A stretch of 64,000 bases of DNA, taken from NCBI GenBank assembly GCA_026770025.1, contig JAMXDE010000005.1, positions 1,240,001 to 1,304,000 on the forward strand, read 5' to 3'. Shown here piece by piece: positions 43,295 to 54,100 of the stretch; the stretch's first letter is position 1; the number at the start of each line of letters is the position of its first letter. Origin of the DNA: Craspedostauros australis (taxonomy: Eukaryota > Bacillariophyta > Bacillariophyceae > Mastogloiales > Achnanthaceae). Under the pieces are notes generated by a model. It saw only the letters and a list, made by a program, of their open reading frames with translations, was not told where the DNA came from and did no database searches. Made by a program: the position numbers and the translations under genes.

Positions 43295-45624
43295 TGAATC
43301 GGTGCAGGGTAAAAATGCAGGTGATGACGACTGGGGACGTGGCGTGCGCGGAAGCAGAGCTCCCTCCAGAGACGGCACGCGGCCGATGGCGAGGACGAGC
43401 TAGCATAGCTTGGCCGCGGCAAGGACCAATACCGGACCAAGACTGGAGGTTGTGGGGGAGAGCGATACGCAGAGTGCGAGGACAGCTCTCGACAGACGGC
43501 CGAATGGTGGCTCCACCGGAAGCTCTATGGGAGGTGAGCACAAGCGCAGTGTGGACCAGGGAGAGCGGGGGTCACTGGCAGAAGTGGGCAGCACGAGCTG
43601 GCGACGACCCAGGATTACAGGGATTCCGGCGCCAAGGGCAACCCACAGAACTGGCAGCAACGCAGGGACGCCAAGTATGGCTCCGACAACGGGATGAACA
43701 GGTATACGTGGTGGGAGTGGGCAGATGGTGGAGACAACCGAGCGGGGCTGTGAGGTCGGAGTTCGGGGAAGCCGCAGCGAAGTGGGTCCAGGCAACACGA
43801 GAAGGTAGAGCTGTTATCAGCACCGATGGGTCGTTTAAGGACGGCAGGAGCACGGCGGCTTTCTCGTTGAACGTGCGAGGGCAACGTGATGGATGCCTAC
43901 AGATGGCGGGGCCGGTGCAAGGAAGACAAGCAATACAAAGCGCGTACCGAGCAGAGCTAGGTGGCATATACCAAGCCCTGGTGGTGGCTGACAGAATGCT
44001 TCGGGAATCCGGCACAGAGAGCGGTGCTTCTGCGGCGACAGTTGTGGTCGCCTGCGACAACCGCATGGCCGGCATCCATGCCGTGGAATACGATCGCGAT
44101 GTACACATCGGAGTCCAGCACTTCGACCTCTTGAGGGCGATACGACAGGTGACAAGGACGATACCAGCAAAACTTGAGTATCGACATGTGTATGGTCACC
44201 AGCTGGAGCGCGATCGTGGCGTCGCGAGAGACGAGTTTACTTACTGGAATGATGACGTTGATCGCCTGGCTGGAGTGGAGCAGAAAAGCCACAAGAGCAG
44301 CACAGACGGCGAGTGGAGAGACGATGAGTGGTCGGTGTGGCTTCGGTCATGTAAAGTGTGTCGAGGTGTGAAGACTGAACTTCGGAGCCATGTCCAGAGT
44401 GCGAAGACGTGGGCGTGGCAGCGCAAAACCAAGAAGATGTCGGCGGAGGTGATCGAGCGCATCGACGTGGAGTCGGTTCAGGCAGCTATGGGGCGACTAG
44501 GCAGTGCGCGAAAACGATGGGTGGTGAAGCATGCCGCGGGGTTCGGGCCAGTGGGGCGTAATATGGCGAAGTGGGGGTTCTGGGCGAGCAGCGAGTGCCC
44601 GATTTGTCACGACGAAGAAGAGACGACGGAGCATATATTGCAGTGCCGACACCCCGCAGCAATGGCAGTGAGGGAAGCTGCGCTTTCCGAATGGAAGGAC
44701 GACATGCTGCAGGCCGGAGGAGATGTGGGCATGGTGAGCGAAATAGTGCGCCAAATCAGGAGCTGGTGCAATAAGGAGGAGCCAGAGCCACGAGCACAGC
44801 GAGTGGTCCAAGATGCCGTTAACGATCAGCAGGCGATCGGTTGGGGGATGATGACGAGAGGGAGGTGGTCCAAGAGGTGGCGACAGGTTCAGTCAGCTCG
44901 AATGGAGATCGAGGAACGGCCTATGAAACCGGCAAACTGGATGGGAGTGGCAGTCGTCGGACTGTGGGACGTGCGATGGAAAGCCTGGGAGGCGCGAAAC
45001 AGGGTGCTACATGACCGGGAAGGGCGCAAGCGCGAAGCCGCTGAGACGGTAGCAGTGTGCAGGATGGTGAATCAGCAGTGGGAGATGGGGGATGCAGGCA
45101 TTATGGCGGCGGATCGTGGGCTGCTAGCGAATGTTACACGGAACGAACTCGCAAGGTGGCCCGTGGACGACCAGCGCCGATGGGTGAGGCATGTGCAGGC
45201 AGCGCGGAGCGCGACCAGAGCAGCCAGCGAGCGGAGGAGTGCCGTGGAAAGCGAGGCACGCGGAGAGAGCCAAGGGCTTGCGAACGACGCGAGACGGCAA
45301 CGACGAGGGCGGGGCAGGAGCAAGCGACGGTTTGCTGCGGCTTCAGGTGACGGAAGGGCGAGAAAGCGACGACGTGGCGGACGGATCGGTACATGAAGCA
45401 AGTGAAGAGCATGGCGGGCGCAAGCCGGATGCCCAGTGCGGTATGTTAGATGGCCCATGGAGCTGGCAAACCATGGTAGACTAGGTAGTGAGAGACCCAG
45501 TGCAGTCGTTCCAGCGCAATCGGCCTTTGGCTCGTTGTATGCGGTCGACTCTAAAGCCTTCGAGGCAACCCTGTGCGCAGGGGATATTCAGTGAGTTATT
45601 ATTATTATTATTGTGCCGAGATCC
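43279..45624 (+). mobile_element. Nested 5'-truncated non-LTR retrotransposon
   Basis: The insert (43295-45608) is flanked by a 16-base direct repeat TATTGTGCCGAGATCC at 43279-43294 and 45609-45624 and ends in a TTA microsatellite, both hallmarks of target-primed reverse transcription. Only the 3' part is present: a linker, an RNase H domain and a C-terminal zinc motif; endonuclease and reverse transcriptase are missing. Base composition is more G-rich than the host element. Confidence 0.9.
43295..45396 (+). pseudogene. Non-LTR element ORF, C-terminal RNase H and zinc region
   Basis: About 700 codons, lacking the N-terminal part. An RNase H fold is visible with VISTDGSFKDG (Asp), YRAELGGIYQAL (Glu), VVACDNRMAG (Asp) and EYRHVYGHQ. 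Further on is a zinc motif KWGFWASSECPICHDEE with TEHILQCRHP, as found at the end of many non-LTR elements. The tail is very basic (RRQRRGRGRSKRRF). The region 45397-45608 is its 3' UTR. Confidence 0.8.
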
Positions 45625-46157
45625 GAAGCAACACTGCATTACAAATCTACGATCTGCACGGTCAGACACCAACGACGATACTGACTGGTGACACAGCTGA
45701 CATCTCACACATTTCTGAATTTGGGTGGTTCGACTTTGTGTGGTACATCAATCCACAAGATGCTGAAATGAATACCAAGCATCTCGGTCGCTACCTCGGT
45801 CCTTCACGAACCGTGGGAGAGGCAATGTGCTCGTATGTTCTCACCCAATCCGGCATTGTTGTTTCTAAATCTTCTGTGATTCCTTTGTCCGTTGCCGACC
45901 AAAACAGTGAAGCAATCAAGCAGAGACAGGCCGATTACATGTCCAAGCTACAGGCGAAATGGAAAGATCGAATGGAGGGCATCCAACCTGAAGACGACGG
46001 CGATGATGTCGATGATACCGCCGAAGATATTGCTTTCCTCGAACAGCAACAACCTTTGCAACCATTATCAGAATCCGCAGATGCGGAGACTGATGCATAC
46101 GATCGATACCTATCGGCACGAGTGTTATTGTCAACTGGCGATGACATGCATCTATAA
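45609..46157 (+). pseudogene. pol: Copia-1 pol, integrase C-terminal part
   Basis: It resumes the integrase after the insertion: RSNTALQIYDLHGQTPTTIL, then FGWFDFVWYINPQD and a linker ending YDRYLSARVLLSTGDDM. The frame stops at TAA 46155-46157; the reverse transcriptase continues one base ahead, a +1 shift. Confidence 0.85.
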
Positions 46158-48204
46158 CGCAAATCAAATCGCAAACAGCATATACGCACGGATGGATGAA
46201 GACGGATACACGACACTACTCATGGAAGATATCATCGATCACAAGAAACTACCAACAGCGGCAAACGTCAGCGACACCAATACAACCAAGTCAACCAAAG
46301 GGTGGAAGCTATGTGTACTGTGGAAGGACGGGTCTACATCGTGGATTCATTTGAGAGATGCGAAGGAAGCCGACCCAGTCAAGACAGCCGAATACGCAGA
46401 CATCAACAATCTTGCTCATGAACCCGCTTTCCGTTGGTGGGTTCCCTACACTTTGAAGCGACGAAACAGGATCATTATGGCAAATCGGAAGCGATACTTC
46501 AGACGAAATGAGAAATACGGCCTCGAACTACCGAAGACAGTTCAGCGTGCACTTGCTATTGACGAGGAGACAGGCACCGATCTATGGCGCAAGGCACTCG
46601 AACGGGAGATGAAGAACGTCCGTCCAGCATTTTCAATCAAGAATGAAGATACCAAGCCACCAATCGGTCATACATACATTGAATGTCACATGATATTCGA
46701 CATCAAGGTCGATCTCACACGAAAGGCACGGCTCGTTGCCGGAGGCCACATGACGGAGACACCATCAAGCATCACATACGCGAGTGTGGTCACGCGCGAA
46801 AGCGTTCGAATCGCATTCCTTCTCGCAGCACTCAACGATCTCGATGTGCAAGCAGCCGACGTGATGAACGCCTATCTGAATGCACCATGCCGTGAACAAG
46901 TATACACAACGTGTGGACCTGAATTCGGAGAAGACGCCGGAAAGATTGCCATCATCTGTCGAGCATTATACGGATTGAAGTCGAGTGGCGCTGCTTGGAG
47001 GGCACATCTCGCAGAGACACTCAGAGACTCGCTCGGATTCACCTCGTGCCGCGCTGACAGCGATGTATGGTTCAAACCTGGAGAGACGAGCGATGGGTCA
47101 AAGTATTACGAGTACATCCTCGTGTACACTGACGACATTCTTGCCGTTTCCAAGGACCCGCGCGCCTTACTCTCACAAATTGATTCTTTCTTTCTACTCA
47201 AACCCAAATCCATCGGTCCACCAACATCATACCTCGGTTCAACCATTGCTCCCTTCCATCTGAAAGCAGAGCCTGAGCGGCCCAAGTGGAGCATGGGATC
47301 ACAACGCTACATTCGAGAAGTCATCAAGATGGTCAAACACTGGCTCGAGGAACGTGGTGGCAGATTTCGCAACACTGCATCATGCGTCCTACCGAATGGA
47401 TATCATCCTGAACTTGACTCAACGTCCTTGTGTGATCCTGAAGAGATGAACTACTACCAACAGATGATCGGAATATTGAGGTGGATCGTTGAGTTGGGGC
47501 GAATCGACATATGCTGCGAGACGAGCATGATGTCAACATACTGTGCAGCGCCGCGGACAGGTCACTTGCGTGCTCTCTTTCACATCTTCTCTTATTTAAA
47601 CTCACATGACCGATCACGACTGGTCTTTGATGATGCCTACATCGAAAAGGGCAACATCCAGACTCCGGATTGGGCTTCTTTCTATCCTGATGCACACGAA
47701 ATGATACCTCACGACATGCCGGAACCGAGAGGCAAGGAAGTGCAAATGACGTGCTTTGTTGACGCGGATCATGCTGGTGACCAAGTCACTCGCAGATCAC
47801 GCACAGGTGTATTGCTTTGTTTAAATTCCTCACCCATCCTATGGTACAGCAAGAAGCAACACGGAATTGAGACTTCTACATTTGGTTCAGAATTCACCGC
47901 ACTCAAGACAGCCATGGAGATTGTGATTGGCATGAGATACAAGCTTCGAATGATGGGTGTTCCTTTGGATGGACCAGCCGACATCAGAGTTGACAATCAG
48001 AGCGTCGTCTACAACACATCTGCACCCGAATCACAACTCAGGAAGAAGGCCAACGCAATTGCATACCACTTCGTTCGAGAGAATGTGGCTGCTGGAGTGG
48101 CAACCATTCAATATGAACCATCGGAAACCAATCTGGCTGACATGCTAACCAAGCCTCAGCCGGGACCACGAAGGAGAGAGCAAGCTCAGCGCATTCTCTT
48201 CTAA
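46158..48204 (+). CDS. pol: Copia-1 reverse transcriptase and RNase H
   Basis: A clean frame overlapping the end of the integrase frame. Reverse transcriptase motifs: KARLVAGGHMTE, ADVMNAYLNAP, ICRALYGLKSSGAAWR and YTDDILAVSKD; RNase H: VDADHAGDQVTRRSRTG and NLADMLTKPQP. No in-frame ATG is required if it is expressed by frameshifting from the integrase frame. Confidence 0.88.
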
Positions 48205-48389
48205 TGCATCGAAGCTGCGCGACAGTACCCACCGGATGGTCTGCTGGAGAGTAATCTCTCAGTGGATGGGATGAGCGCCCTGTGGTGTCCTAATGTGAGG
48301 GCATGCAGCAGGTACATACCGTACGAGCAAGAGCGACAATGACAGCGAGAGAATGAGACGATCTGACGGAACCACAGCCACCGCATATC

Positions 48390-48396
48390 GAGGGGA
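48390..48396 (+). other. Copia-1 polypurine tract
   Basis: GAGGGGA abuts the 3' LTR, the usual plus-strand priming site. Confidence 0.7.
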
Positions 48397-48567
48397 CCAA
48401 GGAGACGCGAGCGTTATTTCGGTTAATTGGGCGTTAGACAGGGCATCAGCGGCTGAATCGTACGCAGCACAGTAGAGACCACGTCAGGGGTAAATGGCTC
48501 ATGCCTTGTGCTCATAATCAATCAGTTTCCCTTCGATTCCATGCCTTTCCCCGCAAGTAGAGTTTGG
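48397..48567 (+). repeat. Copia-1 3' LTR
   Basis: Identical to 39817-39987. Confidence 0.9.
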
Positions 48568-48569
48568 GT

Positions 48570-48633
48570 CAACGACCTACCTTCCACCTCACTCACTCGG
48601 CAAACCGATAGCACTAGTTGTAGAGTTTTTGCC
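48570..48633 (+). repeat. Left terminal inverted repeat
   Basis: Core TACCTTCCACCTCACTCACT through GTAGAGTTTTTGCC; pairs with 50062-50129, differing by one substitution and two small indels. Confidence 0.88.
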
Positions 48634-50061
48634 GTGTTCCTTGTCAGATCGACTCGTGTTTGGATGATCCCGGGGGTATCGGTAATTATACCAACACCGC
48701 AGTTTCACAATCCAGCTCGTGTTTAGTGACGTCACTGGTTGTTTGTTTCACGGAAAATGAAAGTGGACTCACCAGACTCAGGATTCTTGGTGAAGGTTTG
48801 GAGGCATTCGTTGGAATTCTGTTGTGATTTCCCACACCCCAACAGCAAGAAAAGACCGTCACCAAGAAAAGAAACACAACAACATGACAATGGGGAAACA
48901 AAACAACACTCTGTGAGAACCGCCAAAAGTCATGGACGGCACTGCATCAACCACCAGTCCAATGCCAGATCCAAGCACATCAACGGAACTGCCATATAAA
49001 TCTTGGTGGATGGGCAAGAGGGAGCTATCAGAGCGGTTCATTTGAATCAGCGATAGTGAAAAGAGCGAAACGTGCAAAAATGCGTCAAAATGCATGTTGG
49101 GTACGGGCTGTGTGTGGACGATAAAAGCCATTTAAACAACCATGGATGGGCAAGATGCATCAAGGGGATCAAGATGAAGGGTCCTACGAAGTTTGAGGCT
49201 GAAAGAACGCCTGGAGGGTGTCGATGGAGGGGAACAAGTGGAGTGCAAGAGTTTTTGGGGTGGTGACAAAGCACCCATCACGTGGCTTTGCTGGTGTGGT
49301 GGCGCACGTGAACATCCGCCACATCGCCAACCCACCCATACAAGATGTGTTCATTATCAAGTCAAGAATGGGGTTGGAGAAGTGGGGATCGATTACATTG
49401 AGTGGAAGAGGTTGGAACCAACCAAATGCTGCAGTCGCATTTTTTCGATACGAAGAAAAACTGACGATGGCATCAGCGTCAGGATGGATACAAAATTGGA
49501 GATCCATCTTGAGGCGTTTTGGGATGCATCAACGTGTCCCCAGTGAATCAGGGATCGAGGGAGGCTGTGTGGGGGGAACAGAGATGGTTTTGAGCAGGAG
49601 ATATGATCGGATGAAGCAGCTGCCTTCGGACCGTCCTTCATTTTCAAAAATGTTGGATTTCAGAAATGGGCTGCCAATGTGCATTGAACGGAGATCTGAC
49701 AGTGCATGCTTGGCAGGGATGGATACATATGGGGTATATGGAGACAATGAGATGCGCAGGTGGTCGAAACGAGACGGTTATGGGCATCATCTTGGATGGC
49801 AAAGTGATGGCACCATGGTCCCATCCAGAATTTTGCGCCACACACAATCCCACGTTGACAACAAAAATGATGTTAAATTTGAAGTCAATTTAAATTTAAG
49901 TTCAATATTCTTATTCGCAGCCAACGATTTGTTCACATGGTACACTTATTTTTAATTATGAATGATGTGGTGTTGCGATATAGCATCATAAGCGTTTATT
50001 GGGATGGATTGCAATTTTGCTCTAGACTGGGCTACGCAACACGACTAATCCCACGTTGGAG

Positions 50062-50129
50062 GGCAAAAAACTCTACAACTAGTGCTATCGTTTTGCCGAG
50101 TGAGTGAGGTGGAAGGTACATCGTCGTTG
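50062..50129 (-). repeat. Right terminal inverted repeat
   Basis: Reverse complement of the left repeat, with three extra bases (GAT) near the outer end. Confidence 0.88.
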
Positions 50130-50389
50130 TGGTATTCTTTGCTGTGGTGGTTTTTGCTTTCTCGTGTTATATGCTCATGGTTCTGTCGACTTTGTGTCTC
50201 AAATCAAGAAAATGTCATACATACTGTCAAAATGGAGAAAACTGACAGCTCAATGCCACAATCCTCGTTCTAAATTGCACAGAAACTGGCTTCAATATTA
50301 CGTTTTGTCTCCTCTAGTCCACTTTCTCAGGACAGAGCAATCTGCAAGCGATCTGCGCTGCACGGGGATGCCGCTTCTACGTACACTGC

Positions 50390-51070
50390 TGTTGGAAATC
50401 CGGGGTTAGTGTTAGTAAGAACTAATTCGTTGTTAGATCGTACTATTCAGAACTGTGAGCTCATTCTCTTCAGCTCCTTTGCCTTTCGTTTCTCATGTAG
50501 CATCTCTTGCAGCATCATCTCGTTAGACTGTTGCATTCATGCATCTCATCATCATGGATCATCACTTGCATGCATGAGGCCTCATCCGCAGGCATCCTTG
50601 TCATGCACATCGTCGTGCATATCTGAAGGCATTCCTGCCTTGCGACTCGTCGTGCATATCCTTATTCTACATTCCCTGCGGTACGATTCCACAGTCTTGC
50701 GTTTCGCTCTTGATCTCCTGACACCAAACTTTACGATTGGTGTCATGATTGATGTCATGTTTGATGCCCTTTCTGAGTTGTTCTAGTCCGTGGCTGACAC
50801 GTGCCATGATCTCCAGATGGGGTGATCATCAATGTGTCGGTCATCATCTTCCTTCACATGGTTTAGATGTCGTGGCCTTTTCTTGATTCATAGAGGACAG
50901 GCTTGTTTGCTTGGTAAGACTGGGGTCATTCCCGTGTGATTCGTGTCGTGGGTGGAATGGACAATATTCAATGGTGTGACGAATAATATCCAAAGGTGTG
51001 ACAAATAATGTTGGGAGTTGCGGCAATCATGGGTATCTTTCCGACAGAGTCGTACCCTCGATTCCTGACA
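50390..51070 (-). repeat. Copia-2 3' LTR
   Basis: 681 bp, near-identical to 57219-57899. Confidence 0.95.
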
Positions 51071-51145
51071 CCCTTCCATTGTCGCATCGACAACACATCA
51101 CTCACACTCTCACATTTTTCATAATTTCACGTCCTCTCCTCTCCG

Positions 51146-54100
51146 TCACTGATCCATTGTGGAACGCAGTTGTATGTAGTGATCCCTGTGTTTTTCGTAG
51201 ATCTCCTTTTTGGTATTCTTCGTAAAGCCGTCTGCGATGTTGTCTTCAGAACGCACAAATTTGGTTCTGGCCTCTCCATTTGTAATCAGTTCTCGAATGA
51301 AATGATGTCGGATGTCGATGTGCCGTGTCCTGGCGGATGTTGATGGGTTGGACGCGATGAAGATCGCTCCAACATTGTCAACCATCACATCTGCCGGCTT
51401 GTGCATCCTCAGTCCGATGTCGCTCATCAATTGTGTTACGAAGCGAATTTCTTTTCCTGCTTCCGACAGGGCGACGTACTCTGCTTCCGTCGAGCTGAGT
51501 GTTACGCTCCGTTGTGCCTTTGATCTCCATATGATCGGCACTCCTTGTAGTAGGACGATGTGCTCTCCTACGCTGATGCGATTGTCCTTGTCACCTGCGA
51601 ATTCGCTGTCGGTGTATATTGCAATCTTCCATGCATCTTGGGTCAGTGGACTCGGTTTCATCTTCAGTCCATACTCTCTTGTGTCCCATACGAACTTCAT
51701 GACTCGAAGCATTTCCTTGTATGCTGCGGCTGTTGGTCTATCCAACACCTTGGTCAGTTCTCGCACTGCATTGGCGATGTCGGGTCGAGAGTGTTTCACC
51801 AGGTATAGCAGCATACCTACTCCGCTTCGGTATCTGCTGTGTCGCTGCTTGTCCACTTTGGGTGCATCGTTTTGCCTTTGGATGCCTTGCCCTGGTGTCC
51901 CAGGCGTTCCGTATCGTTGCAGCTTCACCACATCGCTTCCGAATGTATCGATGATGTTCTTTAGGATGTGTGGTTGGTTCACCCAACAGTTCGTCTTGTC
52001 GCGGTTGAAGATGATCTTGCAGCTCAGGTAGTCTTCGAGATCTTCCTCCACTTTGACGCCGAATCGTTCCGCTCGGATATCCTTCACGAGCTTTTTCAAT
52101 TCCTGCTCCTCTCCGATGCAGAGGCAATCGTCCACATAGGTGCCGATCAGTAGCAGTCTCCCTTCCTGATTCCGAATCAGTAGGCAAGGGTCCACCTCGC
52201 TCTGTCTGAACCCCAATTTGAATAGGATGTCGACGAGCTTCTTGTTCCATTGTCTCGCGCTCTGCACGAGTCCGTAGATGGTTTTCTTGAGTAGCAGGCA
52301 TTCGTTGGCTTCGTGCCTCATACCCTTCGGGCACTGCATGTAGATCTCTTCATCGAGTTCTCCATGCAGGAATGCTGTCTCAAAGTCGATGATGATACTG
52401 TCCATATGTAATATCATCTTCATCGTGAGCATGATTCGATATGTTGCATCATGTATCACTGGTGCGTGGTGTGCCGAGAAATCGACTCCTGCGATCTGCG
52501 AGTATCCGCATGCCACGAGTCTGGCGCGGAATACCCCGTTTCTCTTTTCCTTGAAAACCCATTTGGTCTTCACACACCGCCGATCCTTCGGCATCTGGTC
52601 CTTCTTGATTTTTTCCCATACTTTCCTTCTGGCCATATCGTAGAACTCTTTGTTGATAGCTTCGCGCCATTTCTTTCTTTTGTTGGGATCCGCATGGTCC
52701 CAGCAGTCCTCGAATGTGGTGGGGTCCAGTAGCATTGCGACATTCGCGTAATCTGCCCCTTCCTCATTTCTTTCTTCTTTCAATGCTTGGTCCGCAGCGA
52801 TGATGTCGTCTAATCTCATCATTCCATGAGGTGTGTCTATCATCGTACCTGCGATATCTCTGTTGAATATTGACCCGTCTGCGTGGAAGTCGGGTCCTCC
52901 TGTTTCCGGTGGAGTTGTGATGGTTTCTTCGGGCGTCACATATCCCTCGCTGTCATTAGGTTCTGACTCATCACTTGATCCGAGATCTCGCTCCTCCTCT
53001 GGGATTGGGTCGTTGTTGTACCCGGCGAGAGCGCTCAGCATCCTTGGTATGCGTGTTACAGGTTCTGCGACAGGGGTGTCTTCGGGCTCTTTCTCGGCTG
53101 CTTCGTCTACTTTCCCCTCGTCGTCCCTTCCGAATTCATCGTCGATCTCTTCGTTCGATTCATTTTCCCCTTGGGCAGGGAGCAAGCTATCTTGCCCTCG
53201 CGCAGCGTCATCAGTATCTTCTATTTCTTCGGCTCTGCTGCTGCGATCCGCGTCGTTGGCCTCCATGCTCTTGATGGTCTCCGATCGTCGCTCCCAAGTT
53301 GTCCTCGTAGTTCGGGTGTTCATACCCGACGTAGAGTCGTCATCTTCTAGATCTATCAGCACAGATCTGTTGGCATTCTCGATACCTCTGAATTGCCCGT
53401 ATGACTGATTCATCCATGTCACATCTCTCATGATTAGGATCTTGGTTGTTGCGAGATTCAGCATTCGATATACTCCCTTTGCGTGCGATTGGCCGTAGCC
53501 GACGAACATGGCTGGTCTGGATCTATCGTCCAGCTTAGCCTTTATCGTACGACCGCCGATGTACACCATGCCTATTTCTCTGAATTTTTGTAATCCATCC
53601 ACGAATGTTGGGATGCGGTTGTTGAAGAGAACACATGCTGGTTCTCTTGTCTTTGTCTCGATAATATTTTCGAGCTGAGTCGCGGTTCGGGCTGCCTCCG
53701 CCCATAATTTTCCACGCACTGTTCTTGGTAGATGTGTTTGATTGAGCATGGAGCGGACTTTCCCGTACAGCGTCGCGAATTTTCTTTCCACGCGACCGTT
53801 CTGTTGGGGAGTGGAAGCGGCAGTGAATTCGAACGTTGGACCGAACCCTGCGTCGAGAAGCTGTTTCTCCGCGGCATAATTCTCTCCCGCGTTGTCACAT
53901 CTGATATTTTTCACATGTGCCTGTTGATTGGAGTGAAGCCATCGGAGGAGCGTGATCAGCTTTTCTCCGACTTCACTTTTCTCTTTCAAAAAGTAACTCC
54001 AGCAGTAATCACTGTAATCGTCGATGACAAGGAGCCAATATTTTCCTTGTCCGTAGCTGTGCGTTTGAACACTCGATGTGTCAATGAACAACCACTCACC

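Larger units (their letters stand above)
39817..48567 (+). mobile_element. Copia-1: Ty1/copia LTR retrotransposon, interrupted
   Basis: It is bounded by identical 171-bp direct repeats. The internal order is gag, protease, integrase, reverse transcriptase, RNase H, which defines Ty1/copia; protease ELDSHADTC and the integrase tail (GQTPTTILTGDTADIS, FGWFDFVWY) resemble diatom copia elements. The integrase is split by a 2.3-kb non-LTR insertion. A polypurine tract (GAGGGGA) directly precedes the 3' LTR. I could not match a target-site duplication, nor identify the primer-binding site with confidence. The LTR identity says the insertion is recent. Confidence 0.92.
48570..50129. mobile_element. 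TIR element, 1.56 kb, probably non-autonomous or decayed
   Basis: It is bounded by ~65-bp inverted repeats. The interior has overlapping plus-strand frames at about 49060-49955 with Trp-rich phrases (GWIQNWRSILRRFG, ILDGKVMAPWSHPE), which might be a decayed transposase spread over three frames, but no DDE motif can be assigned. It starts three bases after the Copia-1 3' LTR. No convincing target duplication was found, so the superfamily is open. Confidence 0.7.

Noticed and set aside
49218-49955. 245-codon frame inside the TIR element as a transposase
   Set aside because: No DDE or other catalytic pattern can be assigned, and similar-looking coding phrases are spread over three frames, so I left it unannotated.
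50409-50786. 125-codon frame repeated identically at 57238-57615
   Set aside because: Both lie inside the Copia-2 LTRs; identity reflects the LTRs, not a gene family.
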